Source: CAZQXD01 sp964597315 (GTDB lineage: Bacteria > Pseudomonadota > Gammaproteobacteria > Competibacterales > Competibacteraceae). From it: DNA of 34,020 nucleotides. This document shows, one piece after another, positions 23,421 through 31,767 of the stretch. Under the pieces are notes generated by a model. It made no database searches, had not been told where the DNA came from, and saw only the letters and a list, made by a program, of their open reading frames with translations. Made by a program: the position numbers and the translations under genes. The stretch's first letter is position 1. Each line of letters starts with the position of its first letter. Location: the NCBI GenBank assembly GCA_964597315.1, contig CAZQXD010000044.1:1-34020 (forward strand), written 5' to 3'.

Positions 23421-26255
23421 CTAACGCTGAGCCGTGACGCCGACGAGTACCTGCACGAATGGCACGGGTTCCACTTCGAGGCTGTCCTTGACCCATTGGC
23501 CGTACTCGGTGAAAACGTCTTCGATGTCCTTCATGCGCCGCGCCCGGCGACCCGTTCTGACGCTGTCTAGCACCTTGGCCAGGCGCAGCTCCAGTTGCTG
23601 CTCCTGGGCGCCGCGCAACTCGTTCAGCTCCGCCAGCCTGCGTGCGACCTCCTCGGCGCGGGCGGCGCTGAAGCGCCTGACCTGATCCTCGACGAACAAC
23701 TGCATGGTGGCGACGGCATCGCCCAGGGTGTGTTGCAGGGTCGCCAGTTCCAGGGGACGCTTGGCGTTGGGCAGCTTACGCTCGGCAATATGCGCCCGGG
23801 CGCAGAAGGCGTCGAAGTCTTCGAGCGCATAATCCGCCGAACCGCGACGGACCACCGCCTTCCATTCGGCGATCAGCGGCTGGCCCTTGCGGTTGGGGAT
23901 GAGGCCCAGCATCAGAAAGGCGTTCTCGTCCGCCGCCAGGTGGGGACTGGTGATGACTGGGGCGTGTTGGCGGCCTACAGCGCCGATGACCCGGTCGATC
24001 AGCCACTGGCAGATGGGATGCTGGGGCCAGAGAAACTGGATGTCCGGCCAGGCGGCGCCCTGCCGGTCCTGCTCCCGGGCCTTTTGAATGGCTTCCTCCA
24101 CCAGTCCGGGCTGCGCGGACAGCACATACTCGTCGGTCTCACGGAGTACCTCCGCAGGCAGTTGGCGCCGGAGGCGGCGGCGCAGATCCGCAGGCGGGGT
24201 GAGGCGCAGCAGGCGGGCCTGTTCGTCGATGTGGTAGCCCTCTGCCTCGGGAACCCGGCTGATAGCCTGCCTGGCGAAGGCGTAGGTGTCCGGGAAGAAG
24301 CGGTGAGGCTCTGGAGGAACAGGGGCTGGCGGCCGCGAAGGCGCCGTTCCGAACAGGGCCGCCTCCCAGTCGTCCTCGTCGTCCTGCTCGGCGGCCTGGT
24401 CGATGCACTCCCGCTCGAACTGCTCGGCGCTCATGCCGCTGGCCAGGGCATCGGCCACGACGCGTTCCTCGTCCTCGATGCTGTGCTTGCGCAGGATCGT
24501 GGCCGGATCGCCGATGTTGCGGCTGATCTGTTCGTCCTTGCGCACCAGAACCTCGATGACGCGCAGATCGCCCTTGACCGTTTCGATGTCCGATTCGGTG
24601 AGCAAGTAGTCGATACGCGGGGTGTGCTCCTGGCCGAAGCGGTCCACTCGACCGTTGCGCTGCTGGAACACCATGGGCGACCAGGGCAGGTCGAAATGCA
24701 CCAGGCGGTGACAGAGATAGTGCAAGTTCAGCCCTTCCGAGGCCACATCGGAACACAGCAGCACCCGCAAGCTGTCATGCTCCTGGCCGAAACGCTCGAC
24801 GATCTCCTGCTGCTCGATGTCCGAGAGGCCGCCCTCCAGGAGGGTGAAGGCGTCCTCCTTGAGGCAAAGATCACCAGGTAGCTTGGACATGAGCCACTTC
24901 AGGGTCTCGATGCGCTCGGAGAAGATGACCAAGCGATCTTTGCTGTCCTTGCCGGTCCACTGGGCTTCGGGATCGCGTAGCGCCGCCAGCAGCCGCTGGT
25001 ACTTGCTGAAGTGTTCCGCAGTCACCCTGTCCAGGGTCTGTAAGAAGGTCTCGAAGGCGGCAATCTCCTCGTTCTCCGCCGCTGACGGGGCCGGACCGCG
25101 CAGTTTGTGGATGCGGTTGCGGGCGTAGCTACTGGCTGCGGCGGGGCTGGAGAATAGGGCCTTTTGCAGACCGACCCGCTGCAACTCCGCCTGCTTGCCC
25201 TGGGCGCGCTCGCCTTTCTGGGTGAAGGGGATCGCCAGTACCCATTGGAATGCCGCGTCTTCCGGCGGCGTGGCCCGGGCGGACAGGCGGCGGGTCACAG
25301 GCTCTGGAAACTGGCCCTCGGCCTGGCCTTTGATGTCCTTCTTGAAGCGGCGCACGAACAGATCCTTGCGGTCCAGGTCCGCGCGGGTGTAGTCGTCTGG
25401 ATCGGAGATGGCGGTGGGGTCCAGCAGCCAGATCAGCGAGGCGAAACTGTTGGCCGAGCCGTCGTGGGGTGTGGCCGAGAGCAGGATCAGGGTGTCGGAC
25501 TTGGTGGCGAGGTTCTTGGCCAGCCGCGCCCGCAGAGACGAGCTAGAGTCGCCCTTACGCACGGCGACGTTGTGGCACTCGTCGATGACGATGATGTCCC
25601 ACCGGGACTTGTCCAGGTAGTTGCGGTATTCGTTGTTCCCCTTCAGGGTGTCCATGGAGATGATGGTCTTGTCGTAGTAATTGAAGGGGTTGTGCCCGGA
25701 CGGGATGTTGTTGCGGATGCGCTGGATGCCCGCGGAGTCCAGCCGCACCAGCGGGAGGGTGAAGCGCGACCACCACTCCTTCTGGAACTGGGTCAGCATG
25801 CTCTTTTGGGTAACCACCAGGATACGGCGGCCCCGCCCCCGGATGTCCAACTCGGTGGCCAACATGGCCGCTTCCAGCGTCTTGCCCAGGCCGACGCCAT
25901 CGGCGATCAGGATGCGGGTGCGCACCTGCTTGAGTCCTTTCTCCGCCGGTACCCGCTGGTAGTCGGCCGTCTGCATGACCGCCTGGTGGGCGCGGTGAAT
26001 GTGGTGGTCGTTGGCGACGGTCCGCAGGCGCTGGCTTTCGAGATAAAGCAGGCTGTCGGTGAAATAGTCGCTGGTGTCCTGGAACAGTTGGGTTTGCGCC
26101 GGGTCGTGAACCTGGATGTCGTCTTCGAGCCGGTCAAGAAAAATGGCCGATGCGCCGCGCACAAGCTCGGACAAGCCATCGCAGGTCAAGGCATGGCCGC
26201 CGTCATCACTCAGATCAATGCGACGAACAACCCAGTCTTCGTCCCTGATGGTCAC
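23421..26255 (-). CDS. SNF2-family helicase (DISARM DrmD-like), first gene of the defence operon
   Basis: The 944-aa SF2 ATPase has Walker A ADGVGLGKTLEAAMLA (about 116-131), VVTQKSMLTQF, Walker B VIDECHNVAVRKGD (about 219-232), LLSATPHDGSANSF (about 250-263), a C-terminal lobe with VLLCSDVASEGLNLHYL and FQQRNGRVDRFGQEH (about 527-541), and a helical C-terminus (about 820-920) rich in Arg/Glu/Leu. This is the Swi2/Snf2-like architecture of translocases paired with methylases in DISARM class 1 and in type I/III restriction relatives. The start is a GTG at 26255 with GGAG five bases upstream. It is the promoter-proximal gene of a six-frame unit whose members are separated by at most 14 bp or overlap. 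Confidence 0.93.
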   Translation of the reverse strand: MTIRDEDWVVRRIDLSDDGGHALTCDGLSELVRGASAIFLDRLEDDIQVHDPAQTQLFQDTSDYFTDSLLYLESQRLRTVANDHHIHRAHQAVMQTADYQRVPAEKGLKQVRTRILIADGVGLGKTLEAAMLATELDIRGRGRRILVVTQKSMLTQFQKEWWSRFTLPLVRLDSAGIQRIRNNIPSGHNPFNYYDKTIISMDTLKGNNEYRNYLDKSRWDIIVIDECHNVAVRKGDSSSSLRARLAKNLATKSDTLILLSATPHDGSANSFASLIWLLDPTAISDPDDYTRADLDRKDLFVRRFKKDIKGQAEGQFPEPVTRRLSARATPPEDAAFQWVLAIPFTQKGERAQGKQAELQRVGLQKALFSSPAAASSYARNRIHKLRGPAPSAAENEEIAAFETFLQTLDRVTAEHFSKYQRLLAALRDPEAQWTGKDSKDRLVIFSERIETLKWLMSKLPGDLCLKEDAFTLLEGGLSDIEQQEIVERFGQEHDSLRVLLCSDVASEGLNLHYLCHRLVHFDLPWSPMVFQQRNGRVDRFGQEHTPRIDYLLTESDIETVKGDLRVIEVLVRKDEQISRNIGDPATILRKHSIEDEERVVADALASGMSAEQFERECIDQAAEQDDEDDWEAALFGTAPSRPPAPVPPEPHRFFPDTYAFARQAISRVPEAEGYHIDEQARLLRLTPPADLRRRLRRQLPAEVLRETDEYVLSAQPGLVEEAIQKAREQDRQGAAWPDIQFLWPQHPICQWLIDRVIGAVGRQHAPVITSPHLAADENAFLMLGLIPNRKGQPLIAEWKAVVRRGSADYALEDFDAFCARAHIAERKLPNAKRPLELATLQHTLGDAVATMQLFVEDQVRRFSAARAEEVARRLAELNELRGAQEQQLELRLAKVLDSVRTGRRARRMKDIEDVFTEYGQWVKDSLEVEPVPFVQVLVGVTAQR

Positions 26256-26260
26256 TCTAG

Positions 26261-26264
26261 CTCC
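26261..26264 (-). promoter_or_regulatory. Ribosome binding site for the SNF2 helicase
   Basis: CCGGAGCTAGA precedes the GTG at 26255 on the minus strand, with GGAG five bases from the start. It supports the non-ATG start. Confidence 0.6.
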
Positions 26265-26444
26265 GGGAGAGAGACCCCTGTGTAATCCCTGGGTATTAAT
26301 TGGTTTTTCCTCCGATCACTGTTTTCGACTTGGTCTATTTTTCGTTGATGTCCATGGGAAGTTTAGCAAGGCGTTGCCCGACTATTGAAGATAGGCCCCA
26401 CCGGAGCAGGATGCCGGGACCGGGGCTTGCGTTGTAAGCCGCGC

Positions 26445-26461
26445 CTATCCCTCCCCGCCCT
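26445..26461 (+). repeat. 17-bp direct repeat, right flank of the defence operon (IS200/IS605-type end)
   Basis: This is an exact copy of 9375-9391 in the same orientation, followed by a GCAGGACGAGG run and the words GCGCA and CTGAT shared with the left copy. It lies 190 bp beyond the start of the SNF2 gene. Confidence 0.55.
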
Positions 26462-26581
26462 GCAGGACGAGGTCTCTCGGCGCAAGAACTGATGAGGCTT
26501 AGGTGAACGCCGAAGTTGTGGAATATCCCCACTGGCAACAGCGCGGGTGATGAAGTAGCCTCAAGTGGAGAGTAGGACGAA

Positions 26582-27619
26582 GTGGCGGATTTCCATCTGG
26601 CCAGAGATACCTCCCGAAGTGCTGTCTGTGCAATCCCAGATGCCCCATGGGCAGCCTCGGCAACAGTGGTGTTTTCTGGAAGACCTATTTCGAAATCCCC
26701 CGGTTGCCGTCGAGCAGTTGCGTGCCTGGTGTTACCAGCCGCCGCCAGGGCGGCACGGGGCGCCAACTTTGAGCCGAGCGATCACGAAATCGAACTGGTC
26801 AATGCGGCGCTGTACCTGCGACGTCCCCTGTTGGTCACTGGCAAGCCGGGTGTCGGTAAAACATCGCTCACCTACGCCGTTGCCCACGAACTCAATCTGG
26901 GAAAGGTGCTGCGTTGGTCTATCACCACCCAGACCACCCTCAAGGAGGGGCTTTATCGCTACGATGCCATCGGTCGACTGCAAGAGACGTCGCTACAGGG
27001 AGAGGACGCCAAGACGCCGCCGCCCATCGGCAAGTACCTACGCCTCGGCCCTCTGGGCACGGCGTTTGCGGCCTCGGACAAGCCCCGCGTATTGCTGATC
27101 GATGAGATCGATAAGAGCGATATCGATCTTCCCAATAACCTGTTGCACATCTTCGAGGAAGGCGAGTTCGAGATCCCCGAACTGGCGCGGCTGCCAGAAG
27201 ACCAGCAGGTCGTCACACTCCTGCCTCACGACGCCGAGACAGGAACCCCCGGAATCCCCATTGAACGTGGCCGGGTACACTGTACTCATTTTCCCTTGGT
27301 GGTCATGACCAGCAATGGGGAGCGGGAATTTCCGCCGGCCTTCCTGCGCCGTTGTCTGCAACTGGAAATGCGGTTGCCGGATAAGGAAAAGCTCAGCCGC
27401 ATTGTAGCCGCGCACCTGAAAACGGAGCCGGCCCATCAAGATAAAATCAATACCCTGATCGACGATTTTCTTGCCCGACGGGATAAGCAAAAAGCCGAAC
27501 TGGCCGCCGATCAATTGCTCAATGCGATTTTCCTGGCGCTGAAAGACATCCACCCAGAACACGGTTATCCAGACAAGGAGGCCCTGGTGGAAACCTTATG
27601 GCGATCTCTAACGCGTTGA
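26582..27619 (+). CDS. MoxR-type AAA+ ATPase of a MoxR-VWA conflict module
   Basis: From about residue 62 the 345-aa protein is a clear MoxR-like AAA+ domain: FEPSDHEIELVNAALYLRRP, Walker A VTGKPGVGKTSLTY (about 85-98), KEGLYRYDAIGRLQE, Walker B VLLIDEIDKSDIDLPN (about 176-191), FEEGEFEIPEL, and the sensor region TSNGEREFPPAFLRRC. MoxR ATPases act as oligomeric remodelling chaperones that work with VWA-domain partners, and the next gene encodes such a partner. The first 60 residues look unlike the family, which usually has a proline-rich N-terminus. The plus-one frame over 26565-26760 has better-looking coding bias, so a frameshift or element insertion may have altered the 5' end. GTG at 26582 is the only start available in frame before the core. 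Confidence 0.85.
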   Translation: MADFHLARDTSRSAVCAIPDAPWAASATVVFSGRPISKSPGCRRAVACLVLPAAARAARGANFEPSDHEIELVNAALYLRRPLLVTGKPGVGKTSLTYAVAHELNLGKVLRWSITTQTTLKEGLYRYDAIGRLQETSLQGEDAKTPPPIGKYLRLGPLGTAFAASDKPRVLLIDEIDKSDIDLPNNLLHIFEEGEFEIPELARLPEDQQVVTLLPHDAETGTPGIPIERGRVHCTHFPLVVMTSNGEREFPPAFLRRCLQLEMRLPDKEKLSRIVAAHLKTEPAHQDKINTLIDDFLARRDKQKAELAADQLLNAIFLALKDIHPEHGYPDKEALVETLWRSLTR

Positions 27620-27710
27620 CCCCCACGGGCCACTTTAAACGGGCCATAGGGATGGTTTACTGGCAGGACATGCAGGTTTTAATGGGCAAGTTTCGCCCCG
27701 GCGTCTGATC

Positions 27711-30700
27711 ATGCTCGAATGGCTGCGTCGTCTGTTGGGTCCGGGGTCGCATTCCTCCCTATCGGAACAGCGTCTTCAGGCAGTGCTTTCTGTTTTACAG
27801 CGAGCGGGCCTGGAACCCACAGCGACCGAGTTGGCCGACGCCCTCTGGTTGGCGGCGCATCTCACGGCAACCCCGACACCCGTGGAGCTATCGGCACAGC
27901 GGCGCGAAGACGCCAAACCCAGCGAGATCGCGAAATCCGCTCAACAGGGCGACCAGGATCGGTCGTTATCGCCGTCGTCCCAGCAGCGTTCTCACGTTCA
28001 ACGCAAGGGAGGCGATGCGCCTCTTTATCCCGGCCGTGGTTTCGGTGGCAGGGTTGCCGCCAGACCTTTCCGAGCGCCCGCCGTACCGATGCTGCCCGCT
28101 GCCCTGGCCCTCAGCCGTTCCCTACGCCCCCTCCATAAGAAAATGCCTTCTCGAACCCGCCAGGTGCTGGATGCGGAGGCGACGGTCAATGGCATCGCTG
28201 AATACGGCATCGCCAAACTGCGGTTCTGGCAGCCGGTACTCACCCGCGCACCGGAACGCTGGTTCGAGTTGGCGCTGGTGATTGATCGAGGAGGATCGAT
28301 GCGGGTTTGGGAGCCGCTGATCGCGGAGTTACGCAGGCTACTCACCTACAACGGTGCTTTTCGTGCCGTACGGGTCTGGTTTCTGGAGACCGACGCCGAT
28401 ACTGCCCGGTTGCGAGCGGGAACAAGTTCGCAGGATAGCCGAGTCTGCCTACCGGAAGAACTGTTGGCTCCAGACGGCAGGCGGCTAATTTTGGTGATCA
28501 GCGACTGTATCTCCCGTTCCTGGCATACCGGTTCAGTAACCGGGATGTTGAAACTCTGGGGCGACGTGTCGCCGTTGGCGGTGCTTAACATGTTACCCCA
28601 GCGGATGTGGCCTGGAACGGCTCTGGGGCGAGGGGTAATGACGCGTTACTCCGGTGCGGCGCCGGGATTGCCCAGTGCCCGTTTGCTGGCGGATTGCGCC
28701 GATTTCTATACGGTGGTCGACGATGAAGTAGAGGCAGCTAGGGATGGACGTGGGGTCTTGAAGCTTCCCGTCCTGACGCTGGAACCTGACGCAATGCTTG
28801 GCTGGGCTCACGTGCTGAATGGGAAAAGCCGTGCCTGGGTGGCGGGGGTGCGGTTCGACGAGGACGCCCGGTATGCCAGGGTGGGTTCCGTCGTTGCTCC
28901 GACATCTCTCGATCCAGAGGCAATCGATGGGCGCCTGCAAAGGTTTTATGCCCGGTCATCTCCCCTAGCGCGACGACTGGCTGGCTATCTGGCCGCAGCG
29001 CCCCTGACCCTGCCTGTCATGCGGCTGGTGCAGCAGGTCATGTTGCCCCGTTCGGGGCAGACTCAGTTGGCGGAAGTCTTTGTAAGCGGGCTGCTGAAAA
29101 AGCACTCATCGGATGACGCCGAAGGCGAGCTACGGTACTACGATTTTCACGATGGTGTCCGCGAACGCCTCCTCGACCTTATTGATGCCTCGGAGGCCGT
29201 TGATGTTCTGGTGCTGCAACAGGTCACTGAATTCGTGGCCCAGCACACGGGGGGAGCGCTAGATTTTCGCGCCCTGCTGGCCGACCCGGCGGCGATCGGC
29301 GATTTCTCTGTTGATGAAAACACCCGCTACTTCGCCACCATCGGAGCCAAGGTGTTGCGGCGTCTAGGCGGAGATTATTTGCGCTTGGCGGCTCGGCTGG
29401 AAGGGGAGCAGGTCGAAGATGTCCACCTATTGGAAGAGTCGCTGGAACCCAGCCAACCCACCCCTTTTCGCGATCCCCTCCCTAACGGCAAACAAGGCCC
29501 CGACATGGTCTGGCTGCCGGGGGGCGCCTTCACCATGGGCGATGACAAGAGCGGAGAAGATGACGAAAAACCGGCCCACCCGGTCAGCCTCGGCCACTTT
29601 TCAATAGGCCAGTATCCCGTCACCTTCGAGGACTACGACGCCTTCTGCGAGGCCACCGATCGGGAAAAACCCTCCGACGAGGGTTGGGGCCGGAACCGAC
29701 GACCCGTCATCAACGTCACCTGGGACGATGCCCAGGACTACTGTCGGTGGTTGAGCCAACAAACCGGCCAGGACTACCGCCTGCTGACCGAAGCCCAGTG
29801 GGAATACGCCTGCCGCGCCGGCAGCGATGGGGCATACTGCTTCGGGGACGATGAAAAACGCCTGGGCGAGTATGCCTGGTATTGGGAAAACTCAAAGCAG
29901 CGATCTCATCCCGTGGGTGAGAAGACAGCCAATGCCTGGGGCCTATACGATCTCCATGGCAATGTCTTGGAATGGGTACAGGACTGGTATGGAGACTACT
30001 TGCAGGACCCTCGGAGCGATCCCAGTGGCCCCGAGTCGGGCTCCAGCCGGGTCATCCGCGGCGGTTGCTGGCTCGACGTCGCCGGCCTCTGCCGTTCGGC
30101 GTATCGCCTCAGGAACGATCCCGGCTTCCGCATCTACTACCTGGGCTTTCGCCTGGCGAGGCTTGGCCCTTTGTCCTCTTACCCTTTTACCCTTTCGCCT
30201 CTTCCCGGGCTGCGGGATCCGTTTAAAGACGACTCTCCGGGACCGGCCATGGTCTGGCTGCCGGGGGGCGCCTTTACCATGGGTGACGACAGCAGCGGTA
30301 GGAAAAACGAAAAACCGGCCCACCAGGTCACGGTCAGCGCCTTTTCCATCGGCCAGTCTCCGGTGACGTTCGAGGAATACGATCGGTTCTGCGAAGCCAC
30401 TCGCAGAGAAAAACCGGCCGACCAGGGCTGGGGCAGAGCCACTCGGCCGGTCATCAACATATCCTGGAGTGACGCTGCGGCCTACTGCCAGTGGCTCTCC
30501 GAGCAGACTGGAGAGCGCTACAGGCTACTCACGGAAGCCGAGTGGGAGTACGCCTGCCGTACTGGCAGTGATACTCGCTATTGCTTCGGAGACGATGAGC
30601 AGCGACTCAGAGAGTATGCCTGGTACACACAGAACGCCAGAGGACAGACCCATCCAGTTGGACAGAAGCGGCCCAATGACTGGGACCTGTACGACATGCA

Positions 30701-31766
30701 TGGCAATGTGTGGGAGTGGGTTCGGGACGGGTTCGGAAGGTACTCGAGTGACTCTCAGAGCGATCCCAGTGGCCCCGACTCGGGCTCCAACCGGGTCATC
30801 CGCGGCGGTAGCTGGTTCGACGGCGCCGTCAACTGCCGTTCGGCGTTTCGCAGCAGGATCGCTCCCGGCTACCGCTACGACTTCCTGGGCTTTCGCCTGG
30901 CGAGGGATGGCGCTTGGCCCGCTTACCCTTTTACCCTTGGGCCTGAAAAAGTAGCAAAGGCTGCCGGTAAGGGGGAAAAGTCCAGGGTCTACCAAGACTA
31001 CGCGGTCTTCCAGGACGGGCCGGACGCCCCGGCAATGGTCTATCTGCCGGGGGGGACATTCAACATGGGCGATTTGTCAGGTAAAGGTCATGAAAACGAG
31101 AAGCCGGTACACGAAGTGACCCTGGATGCCTTCGCCATCGGGCAATATCCCGTGACGGTGGACGAATACCTGCGGTTTGTCGAAGCTACCCGGGAACACG
31201 ACCCCGTGTGGCTGGAAAAGGGCAGCCCCTATCATATCGAGACTGGGGACGACGACTATTATCGTAAAGTAGGGATGAGTCTGGAGAACCGGCGGCATCC
31301 CATTGTGGGCATTTCCTGGGACGATGCCACAACCTACTGCCAGTGGCTCTCCGAACAAACGGGAGAGCAGTACGAACTGCTCTCCGAGGCCCAGTGGGAA
31401 TATGCCTGCAGAGCGTCGAGCGTTACCGAATACGGCTTTGGAGACGGCAAGCAGCAACTCGGGGCGTATGCCTGGTACCGAGAGAACGCCGAAGGGCGGA
31501 CCCATCCGGTTGGAGAGAAAAAGCCCAATGACTGGGGCTTGTACGACATGCATGGCAACGTTTGGGAGTGGGTTCAGGATGGGTATGGTGACTATCCGAG
31601 TGAGCCCCAGCACAACCCGAGGGGTCCCGAGTCGGGTTCCGTCCGGGTTTTTCGCGGCGGTTGCTGGAGCCATGGCGCCAGCCGTTGCCGTTCGGCGTCT
31701 CGCGGCAGCGGCGGCCCCGGCGACCGCTACGGCTTCCTGGGCTTTCGCCTGGCGAGGAAGGTATGA
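27711..31766 (+). CDS. SAV_2336/VWA-like protein with three C-terminal FGE (C-type-lectin-fold) domains, DGR-type variable protein
   Basis: The 1351-aa protein starts with a low-complexity Ser/Gln/Arg linker (about 60-140), then a SAV_2336/VWA-like region (ELALVIDRGGSM about 186-197, LILVISDC, then a helical part to about 590). Three formylglycine-generating-enzyme-like domains follow at about 598-815, 845-1065 and 1105-1351. Each opens with MVWLPGGAFTMGDD or a close variant and contains PVTFEDY, WEYACR, HPVGEK/HPVGQK, DMHGNV/DLHGNV and a terminal RGGxW...CRSA...LGFRLAR block. The terminal block varies among copies in the manner of DGR variable proteins, where the FGE fold displays a ligand-binding surface instead of acting as an enzyme. 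It lies 91 bp after the MoxR gene. A role as a diversified sensor feeding the ATPase is inference. There is no strong ribosome site before the ATG. Confidence 0.9.
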   Translation: MLEWLRRLLGPGSHSSLSEQRLQAVLSVLQRAGLEPTATELADALWLAAHLTATPTPVELSAQRREDAKPSEIAKSAQQGDQDRSLSPSSQQRSHVQRKGGDAPLYPGRGFGGRVAARPFRAPAVPMLPAALALSRSLRPLHKKMPSRTRQVLDAEATVNGIAEYGIAKLRFWQPVLTRAPERWFELALVIDRGGSMRVWEPLIAELRRLLTYNGAFRAVRVWFLETDADTARLRAGTSSQDSRVCLPEELLAPDGRRLILVISDCISRSWHTGSVTGMLKLWGDVSPLAVLNMLPQRMWPGTALGRGVMTRYSGAAPGLPSARLLADCADFYTVVDDEVEAARDGRGVLKLPVLTLEPDAMLGWAHVLNGKSRAWVAGVRFDEDARYARVGSVVAPTSLDPEAIDGRLQRFYARSSPLARRLAGYLAAAPLTLPVMRLVQQVMLPRSGQTQLAEVFVSGLLKKHSSDDAEGELRYYDFHDGVRERLLDLIDASEAVDVLVLQQVTEFVAQHTGGALDFRALLADPAAIGDFSVDENTRYFATIGAKVLRRLGGDYLRLAARLEGEQVEDVHLLEESLEPSQPTPFRDPLPNGKQGPDMVWLPGGAFTMGDDKSGEDDEKPAHPVSLGHFSIGQYPVTFEDYDAFCEATDREKPSDEGWGRNRRPVINVTWDDAQDYCRWLSQQTGQDYRLLTEAQWEYACRAGSDGAYCFGDDEKRLGEYAWYWENSKQRSHPVGEKTANAWGLYDLHGNVLEWVQDWYGDYLQDPRSDPSGPESGSSRVIRGGCWLDVAGLCRSAYRLRNDPGFRIYYLGFRLARLGPLSSYPFTLSPLPGLRDPFKDDSPGPAMVWLPGGAFTMGDDSSGRKNEKPAHQVTVSAFSIGQSPVTFEEYDRFCEATRREKPADQGWGRATRPVINISWSDAAAYCQWLSEQTGERYRLLTEAEWEYACRTGSDTRYCFGDDEQRLREYAWYTQNARGQTHPVGQKRPNDWDLYDMHGNVWEWVRDGFGRYSSDSQSDPSGPDSGSNRVIRGGSWFDGAVNCRSAFRSRIAPGYRYDFLGFRLARDGAWPAYPFTLGPEKVAKAAGKGEKSRVYQDYAVFQDGPDAPAMVYLPGGTFNMGDLSGKGHENEKPVHEVTLDAFAIGQYPVTVDEYLRFVEATREHDPVWLEKGSPYHIETGDDDYYRKVGMSLENRRHPIVGISWDDATTYCQWLSEQTGEQYELLSEAQWEYACRASSVTEYGFGDGKQQLGAYAWYRENAEGRTHPVGEKKPNDWGLYDMHGNVWEWVQDGYGDYPSEPQHNPRGPESGSVRVFRGGCWSHGASRCRSASRGSGGPGDRYGFLGFRLARKV
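30051..30161 (+). repeat. DGR-like variable region VR1 (FGE domain 1)
   Basis: This 111-bp segment runs from V-I-R-G-G to G-F-R-L-A-R. Against VR2 I count 16 substitutions, all at codon positions 1 or 2 and none at position 3, mainly in NNC codons (CTC, GTC, GGC, AAC, TTC, ATC, TAC). The last 21 bases, including CTGGGCTTTCGCCTGGCG, are identical in all three copies. Near-identity with VR2 extends about 40 bp upstream of 30051. Confidence 0.8.
30795..30905 (+). repeat. DGR-like variable region VR2 (FGE domain 2)
   Basis: This 111-bp copy is aligned without gaps to VR1 and VR3. The variable codons (TTC, GGC, GTC, AAC, TTT, AGC, ATC, GCT, TAC, TAC, GAC, TTC) fall at the same positions, and the framework codons (CGC GGC GGT, TGG, GCC, TGC CGT TCG GCG, CCC GGC, CGC, then the 3' anchor) are fixed to the base. 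Confidence 0.8.
31647..31757 (+). repeat. DGR-like variable region VR3 (FGE domain 3)
   Basis: This 111-bp copy ends nine bases before the stop codon's last base. It is more diverged than VR1/VR2 (it begins GTT TTT, and a few third positions differ, e.g. CAT and CGT), but it keeps the same framework bases and the identical 3' anchor. The position at the extreme C-terminus is the classical place for a DGR variable region. Confidence 0.75.
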
Positions 31767-31767
31767 C

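Larger units (their letters stand above)
26256..26581. other. Divergent intergenic region with an IS-end fragment; expected promoter region of the defence operon
   Basis: This 326-bp stretch separates the minus-strand SNF2 operon from the plus-strand AAA gene. The 26280-26350 part is AT-richer and is where the operon promoter should lie, but I cannot point to a convincing -35/-10 pair. The 26400-26495 part contains the IS200/IS605-like fragment. On the plus strand just before it, a short frame ending M-P-G-P-G-L-A-L-stop could be the end of a TnpB gene; that is only a guess. Confidence 0.5.

Noticed and set aside
9431..26255. Plain assignment as classical DISARM
   Set aside because: There is no separate DrmA and DrmB and no phospholipase-D DrmC; the giant fused helicase and the UvrD-like gene do not fit, so only DISARM-like is supported.
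26335..26766. 143-aa minus-strand frame between the SNF2 and MoxR genes
   Set aside because: It spans the IS-end fragment and the start of the AAA gene and has no family features.
29500..31766. Three-fold repeat considered as a CRISPR or simple tandem duplication
   Set aside because: The units are about 740-850 bp coding FGE domains with diverged sequence; there are no short spaced repeats. Simple duplication does not explain identical framework bases with non-synonymous-only change in the last 111 bp.
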